From: Rhodococcus triatomae
Lineage (GTDB): Bacteria; Actinomycetota; Actinomycetes; Mycobacteriales; Mycobacteriaceae
Direction: 5' to 3'
NCBI RefSeq assembly: GCF_014217785.1
Contig: NZ_CP048814.1
Coordinates: forward strand, 3,782,001-3,846,000
Length of the DNA: 64,000 bases
Of this stretch, positions 53,901-62,397 are shown piece after piece (position 1 is the stretch's first letter; every line of letters begins with the position of its first letter). Below the pieces are notes generated by a model. It was not told where the DNA came from, ran no database searches, and worked only from the letters and a program-made list of their open reading frames with translations. A program made the position numbers and the translations under genes.

Positions 53901-54590
53901 GTGATCAGCGTCGAGAATGTGTCGAAGTCGTACAAGCGCTCCACCCGGCCCGCGCTGGACCGGGTGAGCGTCGAGGTCGACAAGGGCGAATTCGTCTTCC
54001 TCATCGGGCCGTCGGGCTCGGGGAAATCGACGTTCATGCGGTTGCTGCTCAAGGAGGAGTCACCCACCGCCGGCGACATCCACATCTCCGACTTCCACGT
54101 CAACCGGCTGTCGGCCCGGCGGGTACCCCGGCTGCGGCAGAGCATGGGCGTGGTGTTCCAGGACTTCCGGCTGCTGCAGCAGAAGACGGTCACCGAGAAC
54201 GTCGCGTTCGCTCTCGAGGTGATCGGCAAGCCCCGGACGATGATCACCCGGACCGTCCCCGAGGTGCTCGAGATGGTCGGGCTGTCCGGTAAGGCGGACC
54301 GGCTGCCCAACGAGCTCTCCGGAGGCGAGCAGCAGCGGGTCGCGATCGCCCGGGCATTCGTCAACCGCCCGCTGGTGATGCTGTGCGACGAGCCGACCGG
54401 CAACCTCGACCCGGACACCAGCCAGGACATCATGATGTTGCTCGAACGGATCAACCGGACCGGGACCACCGTGGTGATGGCGACACACGACCACCACATC
54501 GTCGACTCGATGCGACGACGGGTGGTCGAACTCGACATGGGGAGGGTGGTGCGCGACGAGTCGCGCGGCGTCTACGGCGTCGGACGCTGA
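53901..54590 (+). CDS. ftsE: Cell-division ATP-binding protein FtsE
   Basis: ATPase of the FtsEX complex that links cytokinesis to peptidoglycan hydrolases. 229 residues with complete ABC motifs: Walker [17 protein letters not shown], the Q-loop VVFQDFRLL, the signature [15 protein letters not shown], Walker [14 protein letters not shown] and the switch His in ATHDHHIV. The GTG lies eight bases after a TACACT -10 (53887-53892), suggesting its own leaderless start in addition to read-through from prfB. ftsX follows after 51 bp. Confidence 0.95.
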   Translation: MISVENVSKSYKRSTRPALDRVSVEVDKGEFVFLIGPSGSGKSTFMRLLLKEESPTAGDIHISDFHVNRLSARRVPRLRQSMGVVFQDFRLLQQKTVTENVAFALEVIGKPRTMITRTVPEVLEMVGLSGKADRLPNELSGGEQQRVAIARAFVNRPLVMLCDEPTGNLDPDTSQDIMMLLERINRTGTTVVMATHDHHIVDSMRRRVVELDMGRVVRDESRGVYGVGR

Positions 54591-54641
54591 CGCTGCATCC
54601 CACCACCTCCCCCTCGACCCTCGAAGGACGCCGAACCTCCC

Positions 54642-55547
54642 ATGCGTGCCAGTTTCATCTTCAGTGAGGTCCTCACCGGACTACGCCGCAACATCACCAT
54701 GACGATCGCGATGATCCTCACGACGGCCATCTCCCTCGGCTTGTTCGGCAGTGGTCTGCTGGTGGTGCAGATGGCGGGGAAGACGCAGCAGATCTTCCTC
54801 GACCGTGTCGAGGTGCAGCTCTTCCTCACCGACGACATCTCGTCCGCCGACCCGGACTGCGAATCCGACACCTGCCGCACACTGCGCACGGAGCTGGAGA
54901 GCGAGCCGTCCGTGGTCTCGGTGCAGTACCTCAATCGCGAGGACGCGGTCGCGGACGCGACCGATCGGGTGTTCAAGGATCAACCGGAACTCGCGCAGTT
55001 GGTGAGCCCGGACAGCTTCCCGGCATCGTTCAAGATCAAGCTCAGCGACCCCGAGCGTTTCGGCGTCATCGAGGAACAGTTCGGAGCCCGGCCGGGTGTC
55101 GAGAGCGTCCTCAACCAGCGTGAGCTCGTGGAGCGGCTGTTCAGCGTGCTCGGCGGCATCCGGAACGCGGCCTTCGCGATCGCTACGATCCAGGCGGTCG
55201 CGGCGGTGCTGCTGATCGCGAACATGGTGCAGATCGCGGCGTTCACCCGGCGGACCGAGATCTCCATCATGCGGTTGGTCGGCGCCACCCGCTGGTATAC
55301 GCAGTTGCCGTTCCTCCTGGAGGCGGTGGTCGCCGCCCTGGTCGGCGCGGTGCTGGCGATCGCGGGGCTGTTCACCGCGAAGAACCTGTTCGTCGACGAC
55401 GTCCTCGCCGACGTCTACGACGCGAACATCGTCGCCCGCATCTCCAACAGCGACGTGCTGTTCGTGTCCCCGATTCTGGCGCTCGTCGGTGTCGGCATGG
55501 CGGCCGTGACCGCCTATGTCACGCTGCGCCTGTACGTGCGTGAGTAA
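54642..55547 (+). CDS. ftsX: Cell-division protein FtsX
   Basis: FtsX is the membrane partner of FtsE; its extracellular loop activates peptidoglycan hydrolases at the septum. The 301-residue protein has four membrane spans: one near residues 20-45 (NITMTIAMILTTAISLGLFG), then a large extracellular domain with two cysteines (PDCESDTCRTL), and three more from residue 170 on, with the family motif FTRRTEISIMRLVGATRWYT in between. The last span precedes TLRLYVRE. Together with ftsE it forms one functional unit. Confidence 0.94.
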   Translation: MRASFIFSEVLTGLRRNITMTIAMILTTAISLGLFGSGLLVVQMAGKTQQIFLDRVEVQLFLTDDISSADPDCESDTCRTLRTELESEPSVVSVQYLNREDAVADATDRVFKDQPELAQLVSPDSFPASFKIKLSDPERFGVIEEQFGARPGVESVLNQRELVERLFSVLGGIRNAAFAIATIQAVAAVLLIANMVQIAAFTRRTEISIMRLVGATRWYTQLPFLLEAVVAALVGAVLAIAGLFTAKNLFVDDVLADVYDANIVARISNSDVLFVSPILALVGVGMAAVTAYVTLRLYVRE

Positions 55548-55616
55548 TCGGTTTGCCACGGCTCCTATGCTGGTGACGAGTAGTGGACGACGAACGTGGA
55601 CTGAAAGGCCCGGATC

Positions 55617-56090
55617 GTGAAGGAAAAGGGCCGCAAGGTCATCGCGACCAATCGCAAGGCGCGACACAACTACACCATTCTCGACACGTACGAGGCCGGG
55701 ATCGCGCTGGTCGGTACCGAGGTGAAGAGCCTGCGGGACGGCAAGGCGTCGCTGGTGGACGCGTTCGCGACGGTCGACGACGGCGAGGTGTGGCTGCGTG
55801 GTCTGCACATCCCGGAGTACACGCAGGGATCGTGGACCAACCACACGCCGCGCCGCACCCGGAAGCTGCTGCTGCACAAGCGGGAGATCGAGCACCTCGT
55901 CGGAAAGACCCGGGAGGGCAACCAGACGTTGGTTCCGCTGTCGATGTACTTCTCCGACGGCAAGGTCAAGGTCGAACTCGCCCTCGCCAAGGGCAAGCAG
56001 GACTATGACAAGCGTCAGGACATCAAGCGTCGCACCGAAGAGCGTGAGGTGACGCGCGAACTGGGCCGCCGGGTCAAGGGGATGCGCTGA
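55617..56090 (+). CDS. smpB: SsrA-binding protein SmpB
   Basis: SmpB binds tmRNA and delivers it to stalled ribosomes in trans-translation. The 157-residue protein has the typical order: [40 protein letters not shown], the PYTQ-like [40 protein letters not shown] and a basic C-terminal tail ending RRVKGMR that mimics the codon-anticodon region. GTG start; a TATGCT -10 candidate lies at 55566-55571. The tmRNA gene itself is about 4.8 kb downstream. Confidence 0.95.
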   Translation: MKEKGRKVIATNRKARHNYTILDTYEAGIALVGTEVKSLRDGKASLVDAFATVDDGEVWLRGLHIPEYTQGSWTNHTPRRTRKLLLHKREIEHLVGKTREGNQTLVPLSMYFSDGKVKVELALAKGKQDYDKRQDIKRRTEEREVTRELGRRVKGMR

Positions 56091-56953
56091 CCTCTGTCCT
56101 GCTCGCTCTGGTCGCGGCCGCCGCGTACGGGGTGAGCGATTTCGTCGGAGGAGTCGCGTCCCGCCGGGTGACGGCGCTGCGGGTCGTGATCGTCTCCTAT
56201 CCGCTGTCCTTGCTCGTCGTCCTTGCGATCGCCCCGTTCGTCGGCGGCACGGTCTCGGCGTCGGGGCTCGTGTGGGGCGCAGTCTCCGGGATCGCGGTGG
56301 GGGTCGCCGTCTGGTGGTTCTATCTCGCCCTCGCCTCGGGGCCGATGTCGGTGGTCTCGCCGGTCACCGCGGTGCTCGTCGCCGGATTACCGGTCACGGT
56401 GGGTCTGGTACTCGGGGAGCGGCCGGGCGGGATGGCCTATGCCGGGATCGCCGTCGCGCTGATCGCCGTCGTCCTCGTCAGCCGCGAGTCGCCGGACGCG
56501 ACCGCAGGCGAGGTGGCCGGCGGCCGCACCCTGAGGTTCACCCGAAACGTTGCTCTGCTCACGGTCGGCTCCGGAGTCGCTTTCGCGCTGGCGTTCGTCG
56601 CGTTGCACCGGATCGGTGACGGGGGCGGGCTCTGGCCGCTGGCGGCGTCGCGCGCGGCGGCGACGGCGGTGGTCTGGGCCGTCGCGCTCGCGGCCCACCA
56701 GTTCTCGGCTCCGCGTGGGGTCCCGCTGCGTCTGGCCGTGTACGTCAGCGTGCTCGACGTGATCGCCAATGCCGCGATGATGTTCGCGTTCCAGGGCGGG
56801 ATGCTCTCGCTCGTGAGCGTCATCGGTTCGCTGTATCCCGCGGCCACCGTGCTGCTGGCGATGGTGATGCTCGGTGAACGCGTCGGCCGGTTGCAGCAGG
56901 CGGGAATGCTCCTCGCTCTCGCGTCGGTGGCGATGATCGCCGTCGCGAGTTGA
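56087..56953 (+). CDS. EamA/DMT-family transporter, probable CTG start
   Basis: This 288-residue drug/metabolite exporter has about 10 membrane spans in two EamA halves, the second containing [20 protein letters not shown]. In-frame ATG, GTG and TTG are absent upstream of a GTG at 56132, yet codons 4-20 before it encode [13 protein letters not shown], the family's usual first span leading into [17 protein letters not shown] at 56087 overlaps the smpB stop (CTGA) and has AAGGGGAT just upstream, so CTG initiation with translational coupling fits best. The shorter form from 56132 would lack most of span 1. The substrate is unknown. Confidence 0.75.
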   Translation: MTSVLLALVAAAAYGVSDFVGGVASRRVTALRVVIVSYPLSLLVVLAIAPFVGGTVSASGLVWGAVSGIAVGVAVWWFYLALASGPMSVVSPVTAVLVAGLPVTVGLVLGERPGGMAYAGIAVALIAVVLVSRESPDATAGEVAGGRTLRFTRNVALLTVGSGVAFALAFVALHRIGDGGGLWPLAASRAAATAVVWAVALAAHQFSAPRGVPLRLAVYVSVLDVIANAAMMFAFQGGMLSLVSVIGSLYPAATVLLAMVMLGERVGRLQQAGMLLALASVAMIAVAS

Positions 56954-56963
56954 GGAGCTGCGA

Positions 56964-59096
56964 TCACCCGTCCCGGTCGACTCTCTCCCACATCTGCAGG
57001 TAGGCCTCCGCGCCTCGGCTGAGGTCGTCGACGATCTGGTCGCCGTCCTCACCCGCGGCCAGTCGCAGGCTCTCGATCCAGTCGGGGATCAGTCCGTAGT
57101 GCGCGTTTCCGTCGACGTTGACGTCGAACACGCGCTCGCCGGTCCGTTGCCGGTCCAGGTCGGTGCTCCCGTCGAACGAGGTGAACGGATACCGCACCGG
57201 GGAACTGTCGGCGTACGGGCTGGGCGCCGCCTGGGGGCCGAACCCGTTGGTGTCGGCACCGTAGCCGAACCCGAACGTGTAGTCGTCGCTGCGCATCTCC
57301 CGCGCCTCTCGCCACGATTCGACGAAGGTGTCGGCGGCGTGCGCGTACGGTGCGACGAAGCCGCCCAGTCGATAGATCCGGGCGTAGTTGCTCGGGTCCG
57401 TCCAGCTGTGGCTCGACACCACCCCGGAGTACCCGGCCTCCTCGAGGATCGCCAGAGTGTCGTCCGCGGTGCGCACGCTCATGTGGTCGATGTCGATGAT
57501 CATGCCGCGGTCCATCATGGCGTGCACGGCGTAGCGACCGAGGCCGGTGAGTCCGCGCACGTTGCACGCCGGGCCCGAGGGATACACCGGCAGCGAGATC
57601 CCCGGTGGCAGCGATTGCGCCAGGTCGCCGAGATTGCCGACGACGGGACTGACCGGGTTGTCGGCGATCGGGCCCGGGCACGGTCCGGTACGCCAGAACG
57701 AGCCGGTGGACAGGGCGTTGCCGACGTTGACGGCCACGCCCTGGACGCCGTCGTCGAAACGCACGCCGCCGAGTGCGTTGTCGAACTTGTGCGTGAGAAT
57801 CATCTGGCGCACGCCGAGTGCGTAGACCTCGTCGAGGTCGCGATCGATGTCGGACTCGGTGCACTGCGGGATCCCGGCCAGTTCCCGGCAGCCGAACGGC
57901 TCCGAGATCTCGACACCGAGGGTGACGGCGAGCTTGCCCTCGGCGGCCACGCGGCGTACCTCGGCGGGGGAGCTGACGATGCGGAACCAGCCGCGACCCG
58001 GCCCGCCGTACTGGGCATCGACGTAGTCCTCCAGCGCGTGCGCCGCGCGGGCCTGGATGCGGATCGTCTCCATCTCGTCGCACGGAAGCGAGGTGTGCCA
58101 GTAGATCTCGCAGAGCACCCGGTTCGACACCAGGAGGTTGGTGAAGATTCGCAGCCCGCCACGCCAGGCCCGTTCCACCCAGCGATAGTAGGTCTGCTCG
58201 TGGGTGAGGGAGCCGTGGGCCGGGAAGTCCGTGAACGTGGGCCATCCGGTGGTGTCGTGCGTGTGGAACGGGTCGCCGTGCGACAGGATGTTCTCGGCGA
58301 GGGCGGGAGCGCCGTCGCTGCCGTGATCAGGGCAGTCGGCGAGGGCGACGGTGATCCCCTGCGGATCGACCGGTGCGCCGCAATGGATGTCGCCGCCGAT
58401 GAAGTCGTCCGCGTTCATGTGGACGTGGGTGTCGATGAAACCACGTACCTCGCCACCGGGCGACGACGTGGCCGGTCCGCCGACGGCGCCCACCTCGGCT
58501 TCCGGGAAGTCGGCGCAACCCTCGGTCGGGACCAGACGCAGGCGACCGGCGTCGGGGTCGGTGCCCGGATCCGTCACGGTCAGTGCGCCGCTCGCGCGGT
58601 CGACGGTCAACACCCGCCCGGAATGCGTGGCGGCCGCGGTGTGGGTGCCGTCGGTGTAGGTCAGGCGCCAGTCGGTGTCCGGAGTGAACGACGACGTGGC
58701 GACGACGGACGTGCCGCGATCCGCCGGGAGCGTCCCGTCCTGCCCGAAGAACATGAAGCGGCCGAGTTGCGCGGCCTGCAGCCGGAACCGGTCGGCGTCC
58801 GCGACCGTCGACGCGGTCGCGGCGTAGCCGTCGCCGGACCGCGTGACGAACCGGCCGGGCCCGTCGTCGGAAACCTGCGAGTCGGAGGCGATCGCGTAGC
58901 AGCCACCGGCGAGCCCGAAGACGGGGTCGGTGGGCGGGCCCTCGAGCTGATCGACGGGGGAGAGCGGCGCGGAGCCGGCGACGGTGGTTGCGGCGACCAC
59001 GGTCAGTAGGGCGGCACCGAGCGCGAGGGCTGTGCGCGCGGTGACGGCACGAGAGGTGCGCCGGGTTCCCTCTGCCTTCTCCGTCTTCGCTGCCAT
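56964..59096 (-). CDS. Secreted membrane-dipeptidase-like (M19) amidohydrolase
   Basis: This 710-residue exported enzyme has a signal or anchor segment (TALALGAALLTVVAATTVAG) near residue 22, a beta-rich N-terminal domain (residues 45-215, reading like LAGGCYAIASDSQVSDDG), and a TIM-barrel metallohydrolase domain with RGFIDTHVHMNADDF, GVEISEPFGC, IDIDHMSVRTADDTLAILEE and VVSSHSWTDPSNYARIY, giving the His, Glu and Asp metal ligands of the M19/microsomal dipeptidase fold. The substrate is unknown; a dipeptide or amide is likely. An operator-like repeat overlaps its promoter. Confidence 0.82.
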   Translation of the reverse strand: MAAKTEKAEGTRRTSRAVTARTALALGAALLTVVAATTVAGSAPLSPVDQLEGPPTDPVFGLAGGCYAIASDSQVSDDGPGRFVTRSGDGYAATASTVADADRFRLQAAQLGRFMFFGQDGTLPADRGTSVVATSSFTPDTDWRLTYTDGTHTAAATHSGRVLTVDRASGALTVTDPGTDPDAGRLRLVPTEGCADFPEAEVGAVGGPATSSPGGEVRGFIDTHVHMNADDFIGGDIHCGAPVDPQGITVALADCPDHGSDGAPALAENILSHGDPFHTHDTTGWPTFTDFPAHGSLTHEQTYYRWVERAWRGGLRIFTNLLVSNRVLCEIYWHTSLPCDEMETIRIQARAAHALEDYVDAQYGGPGRGWFRIVSSPAEVRRVAAEGKLAVTLGVEISEPFGCRELAGIPQCTESDIDRDLDEVYALGVRQMILTHKFDNALGGVRFDDGVQGVAVNVGNALSTGSFWRTGPCPGPIADNPVSPVVGNLGDLAQSLPPGISLPVYPSGPACNVRGLTGLGRYAVHAMMDRGMIIDIDHMSVRTADDTLAILEEAGYSGVVSSHSWTDPSNYARIYRLGGFVAPYAHAADTFVESWREAREMRSDDYTFGFGYGADTNGFGPQAAPSPYADSSPVRYPFTSFDGSTDLDRQRTGERVFDVNVDGNAHYGLIPDWIESLRLAAGEDGDQIVDDLSRGAEAYLQMWERVDRDG

Positions 59097-59148
59097 GTTG
59101 CCCCGCCCTGTCGTGTCGGATCCGGATCAACAGGACACTAGACAAAGA

Positions 59149-59162
59149 TGGACGATTGTCCA
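59149..59162. promoter_or_regulatory. Operator-like repeat in the dipeptidase promoter
   Basis: TGGAC-GATT-GTCCA is a perfect 5+5 inverted repeat. On the minus strand it overlaps a TGGACA -35, with TAGTGT 16 bases downstream as -10, and lies about 53 bp upstream of the dipeptidase start. Confidence 0.5.
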
Positions 59163-59195
59163 GGGTTATCGGCAGGATTGATCCGAACCCGCAGC

Positions 59196-59750
59196 TCAGG
59201 TCCTCAGGTGCAGGCGCTCGCCCTGGCGGCCGAACAGGCTGAGGATCTCGGCGGGTTCGTTGCTCGCCGTACCGAACCAGTGCGGAATGCGGGTGTCGAA
59301 CTCGACGGCCTCACCGGCGGTGAGGGTGATGTCCTGCTCGCCGAGGACGAGACGGATGCGTCCGGCAAGGACGTAGAACCACTCGTAGCCCTCGTGTGTG
59401 CGGGGCGACGGCGGTCCCTCGCCGGGTTCGATGATCATCTTGTACGCCTGGAGGTTTCCGGGCTGCTGGGTGAGTGGAATAGACGTCCGCCGTCCGGACC
59501 GGTTCTCGACCTGGCGGATGCGAGGGTCCCTCGGCTGTTCCCGCACCAGTTCGTCGAGCGGCACCCCGTACGTGGCGGCGATCGGCAGGAGTAGTTCGAG
59601 GTTGGCCTTGCGCTGACCGCTCTCCAGCCGCGAGAGCGTGCTCACCGAGATCCCGGTGGACTCGGAGAGCTCGGTGAGGGTCAGGTCGCGTTCCGTACGT
59701 AGGGCGCGTAGCCGGGAGGCGACCGAGGCGAGTACGTCGTCCGTGTTCAC
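59196..59750 (-). CDS. XRE-family regulator with C-terminal cupin domain
   Basis: This 184-residue regulator has an N-terminal Cro/C1-type helix-turn-helix (residues 8-65: RLRALRTERDLTLTELSEST, GISVSTLSRLESGQRKANLE) and a C-terminal cupin fold (residues 105-175: EPGEGPPSPRTHEGYEWFYV, GEAVEFDTRIPHWFGTASN) that likely senses a small molecule or metal; the His/Glu cupin ligands are present. Divergent from the thioredoxin-reductase-like gene with 100 bp between starts, so it probably controls that gene and itself. Confidence 0.88.
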   Translation of the reverse strand: MNTDDVLASVASRLRALRTERDLTLTELSESTGISVSTLSRLESGQRKANLELLLPIAATYGVPLDELVREQPRDPRIRQVENRSGRRTSIPLTQQPGNLQAYKMIIEPGEGPPSPRTHEGYEWFYVLAGRIRLVLGEQDITLTAGEAVEFDTRIPHWFGTASNEPAEILSLFGRQGERLHLRT

Positions 59751-59793
59751 GGGGTGCGCTGTCCCTTCCTTCGGGTGGTCGATCCTTCGGTAC

Positions 59794-59810
59794 TTTGCCG
59801 TACTGGCAAA
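59794..59810. promoter_or_regulatory. Inverted repeat between the XRE regulator and the reductase gene
   Basis: TTTGCC-GTACT-GGCAAA is a perfect 6+6 inverted repeat in the 100-bp divergent region, with further TACTTGC-like half-sites (59815-59822). It is the likely operator of the adjacent XRE-cupin regulator. Confidence 0.6.
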
Positions 59811-59850
59811 TATACTTGCTACCAGATTCCGGTGCCGTCACGCTGGTGCC

Positions 59851-60819
59851 ATGAACAGCAACGACGAAGCACCCCGCACCGAGAACCTCCACGACGTCGT
59901 CATCGTCGGCGGGGGCCCGGCCGGCCTGAACGCCGCCCTCGTGCTCGCCCAGGCGCAGCGCAAGGTCCTCGTGATCGACGCGGGCGAGCCGCGCAACGCT
60001 CCCGCCGCCCACCTGCACGGATTCCTCACCCGCGACGGTCTGCCGCCCACGGAACTCCTTCACCTCGGCCGGGCCGAGGTGAAGGAGTTCGGCGTCGAGT
60101 TCCTGGGCGGCTCGGTGGTGAGTGCGCGCCGCGACGGCGACGCGTTCGTCGTCGAGTCGGCGGACGGGACGCAGGTCCGGACGCCCCGGCTGCTGGTGAC
60201 CACCGGCCTGCGGGACGAACTGCCGGACATCGACGGACTCGCGGAGCAATGGGGAAGGGGCGTCGCGCACTGTCCGTTCTGTCATGGCTACGAGGTTCGC
60301 GGCGAGCCGATCGGCGTCGTCGCCACCAGTGAGATGAGCGTGCATCAGGCGCTGATGGTGCGGCAGTGGTCCGAGGACGTGACCTTCTTCGTCCACACCG
60401 CGAGCGAGCCCACCGATGAGCAACTCGAGGTGTTCGAGGCGCGCGGCATCGCGGTGGTGCGCGGGCGCGTCGCCGGGATCGACACCACCGACGACCGGCT
60501 CACCGGTGTGCGCCTCGAGGACGGAACCGTCGTGCCGCGTGGCGCGGTGTTCGTCGCCACTCGCATGGTGCCGCGGGACGGTCTGCTCGCCGAGCTCGGT
60601 GTCGAGACCCAGGAGACGCCGGCGGGCCGGTTCCCCGCCGTCGACGCGATGGGGGCGACCAGCGTCACCGGGGTGTGGGCAGCGGGCAACGTGGTCGACC
60701 CGCACGCCCAGGTGATCCTCAGTGCGGCCGCCGGATACCGGGCGGCGAGTGCGATCGTGGCCGACGTGCTGGCTGCCGATATCGCGGCCGACCTGGCTCG
60801 TCTGCGGGCCCGCCGATAA
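59851..60819 (+). CDS. Thioredoxin-reductase-like NAD(P)/FAD oxidoreductase
   Basis: This 322-residue flavoprotein has an FAD motif VVIVGGGPAGLNAALVLAQA at residues 16-35, the redox pair CPFCHGYEV (Cys-x2-Cys) near residue 147 in the position of the TrxB CxxC, and the C-terminal GVWAAGNVVDP FAD block. The NADPH domain sits between. The usual GSGGG NADPH loop reads IGVVATSEMSVHQAL, so pyridine-nucleotide use may differ from classical TrxB. No thioredoxin gene is adjacent. Divergent from the XRE-cupin regulator. Confidence 0.85.
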   Translation: MNSNDEAPRTENLHDVVIVGGGPAGLNAALVLAQAQRKVLVIDAGEPRNAPAAHLHGFLTRDGLPPTELLHLGRAEVKEFGVEFLGGSVVSARRDGDAFVVESADGTQVRTPRLLVTTGLRDELPDIDGLAEQWGRGVAHCPFCHGYEVRGEPIGVVATSEMSVHQALMVRQWSEDVTFFVHTASEPTDEQLEVFEARGIAVVRGRVAGIDTTDDRLTGVRLEDGTVVPRGAVFVATRMVPRDGLLAELGVETQETPAGRFPAVDAMGATSVTGVWAAGNVVDPHAQVILSAAAGYRAASAIVADVLAADIAADLARLRARR

Positions 60820-60847
60820 TCGGGATGATTCTGTGGTGGGGCCGCGT

Positions 60848-60878
60848 TATAGTGGGTGGCCCCACGAAAGACGTGGGG
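60848..60878 (+). promoter_or_regulatory. ssrA promoter -10 and 5' leader hairpin
   Basis: TATAGT at 60848-60853 is a good -10 hexamer. A perfect hairpin CCCCACG-AAAGA-CGTGGGG (60860-60878) lies between it and the mature tmRNA 5' end at 60885, a typical precursor leader removed by RNase P. Confidence 0.6.
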
Positions 60879-60884
60879 ACGTAC

Positions 60885-61253
60885 GGGGCTGAACGGTTTC
60901 GACTGCGTACGTTGAGTCAGGGGAAGCGTGTCGGTGCAGGCAGGAGACCACCGTGAGCGTCGCTGCAAACATATAAGCGCCGATTCCAATCAGCGCGACT
61001 ACGCACTCGCTGCCTAAGTAGCGACTGCGTGTCTGTCAGTCCGGGTTCGCCCTCGGTCCGGGTACTGGCATCAGCTAGAGGGCTCTACCGTTCGATTCGG
61101 TCGCGGAATCGCACGGGACATCTCACAGCGACTGGGATCGTCATCACGGCTTGTTCGCGAGACCGGGAGATCCAAGTAGAGACATAGCGAACTGCACACG
61201 GAGAAGCCCTGATGAGGCGGCGGAGGACCCGGGTTCAATTCCCGGCAGCTCCA
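60885..61253 (+). ncRNA. ssrA: Transfer-messenger RNA
   Basis: tmRNA rescues stalled ribosomes with SmpB. The 5' end GGGGCTGAACGGTTTCGAC and 3' end GGGTTCAATTCCCGGCAGC-TCC-A pair as an alanine-type acceptor. The tag frame at 60979-61017 encodes ADSNQRDYALAA followed by TAA, close to the mycobacterial ADSHQRDYALAA. The bases after the discriminator read CCC rather than CCA. A strong terminator follows. Confidence 0.97.
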
Positions 61254-61260
61254 CCCCAGG

Positions 61261-61290
61261 CCCCCGGCCGGCAGAGATGCCGACCGGGGG
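61261..61290 (+). terminator. Intrinsic terminator of ssrA
   Basis: CCCCCGGCCGGCA and TGCCGACCGGGGG form a 13-bp stem with one mismatch and a 4-base loop, followed by TTTT. It may also serve the convergent protease gene. Confidence 0.9.
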
Positions 61291-61310
61291 TTTTCTCGTG
61301 GTGTGGGGCG

Positions 61311-62240
61311 TCAGGGATTGCTCGTCACCTGGAATCCCGCGCCGAACACTGTGCCGTCACTCCCGGACGCCTCGTCGCGCGCCCTCAGGTCGGCGAGGAT
61401 GTTCGCCGACGACGTGTAGGAGAAGGCCGGCCAGGAGGCAATGACGGCCTTCGTGATTCCGGCCCAGGTTCCCGCGGTCTGAAATCCGTTCCCGGCCGAC
61501 GGGTAGTCCACGCCCGGGTCCTTCACCACCGCCGGCCCGCCGGAATCGCCGGCGACGTGATAAGCGTGAGACTGGTAGACGCCGACGGTGCCCGTGAAGC
61601 TGTTGTTGGTGATCCGCCCGTAGTACACCCCGATCTTGCCGGACACCACGAGCTGGTTGTTGCTGTTCAGTCCGGAGCCGAGCACCTTCTCCTGCGGGGT
61701 GGCCGGGTGATTGACCACGAACGGCGAGTCGATGGTGCCGTTCGGAAGTTCGTGGATTCCCGTCATCGTGATGTGCGGTCCCTGACTGGACAGAACGACC
61801 CCGTCCACGAACTCCATCACCGCGTAGTCCCTGCCGGGGTGCCCTGCGCTCCATCCGTCGGAGTCCTTGTAGTACCGCAGGTACGCGATGGGGTCCGGTC
61901 CGGGGACGGCGGGATTCCAGTCCAGGTCGTCGGCATGCCAGATCGGGACGATGTCGTCGAGGATCGGTGCGTCGTCGAGGTTCTGGCCGGTGGCCGGGTC
62001 GATCATGTCGTCGACCCAGCAATGTCCGGCGGTGATGCCGACGTCGTTGCCGTACTTGTCGGTGCCGACCGCGCCGAGGGAACAGTGGCTCTGTCCCTCG
62101 GTCCAGTCGGGCCACAGCGCCAGCCTCATCGCGTTGTGCACGGTTTTCGTGGGCTGCGCGCTCGCCGAGGTGGCGATTCCGATCGAGGTGCCGACGGCGA
62201 GTAGCGCAGCCAGGACCAGTGACGAACTTCGTGTGAGCAT
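61311..62240 (-). CDS. Secreted trypsin-like (S1) serine protease
   Basis: This 309-residue exported protease has a signal peptide (residues 1-28, cleavage after TSASA). The chymotrypsin-type triad is visible: His73 in GITAGHCW, Asp in GRDYAVMEF, and Ser in VAGDSGGPAVV; Cys53 and Cys74 bracket the His region and likely pair. AGGGGG lies seven bases before the ATG. It ends just after the ssrA terminator. The target is unknown; secreted S1 proteases of this type are frequent in Rhodococcus and Nocardia. Confidence 0.9.
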   Translation of the reverse strand: MLTRSSSLVLAALLAVGTSIGIATSASAQPTKTVHNAMRLALWPDWTEGQSHCSLGAVGTDKYGNDVGITAGHCWVDDMIDPATGQNLDDAPILDDIVPIWHADDLDWNPAVPGPDPIAYLRYYKDSDGWSAGHPGRDYAVMEFVDGVVLSSQGPHITMTGIHELPNGTIDSPFVVNHPATPQEKVLGSGLNSNNQLVVSGKIGVYYGRITNNSFTGTVGVYQSHAYHVAGDSGGPAVVKDPGVDYPSAGNGFQTAGTWAGITKAVIASWPAFSYTSSANILADLRARDEASGSDGTVFGAGFQVTSNP

Positions 62241-62397
62241 GATTGTCCCCCTGTCGATGTGCGTGACGCGACGCGGATGATGGTACGGCGGTACCACTTT
62301 CTGCGCAGCACGTTGCCCATGCATCCCGGGCGATCGTCGGTCCGGCAGGGCAGGATGGGGAGAAGCCAGGACGTGTCCGCGAGATTGAGGAGGATCG

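Noticed and set aside
52676..54538. A 620-codon open frame on the minus strand opposite mscS and ftsE
   Set aside because: It is a product of GC-rich codon bias: it is low-complexity, Ser/Thr/Arg-rich and matches no family, while the plus-strand genes have full domain signatures. Many similar shadows occur across the window.
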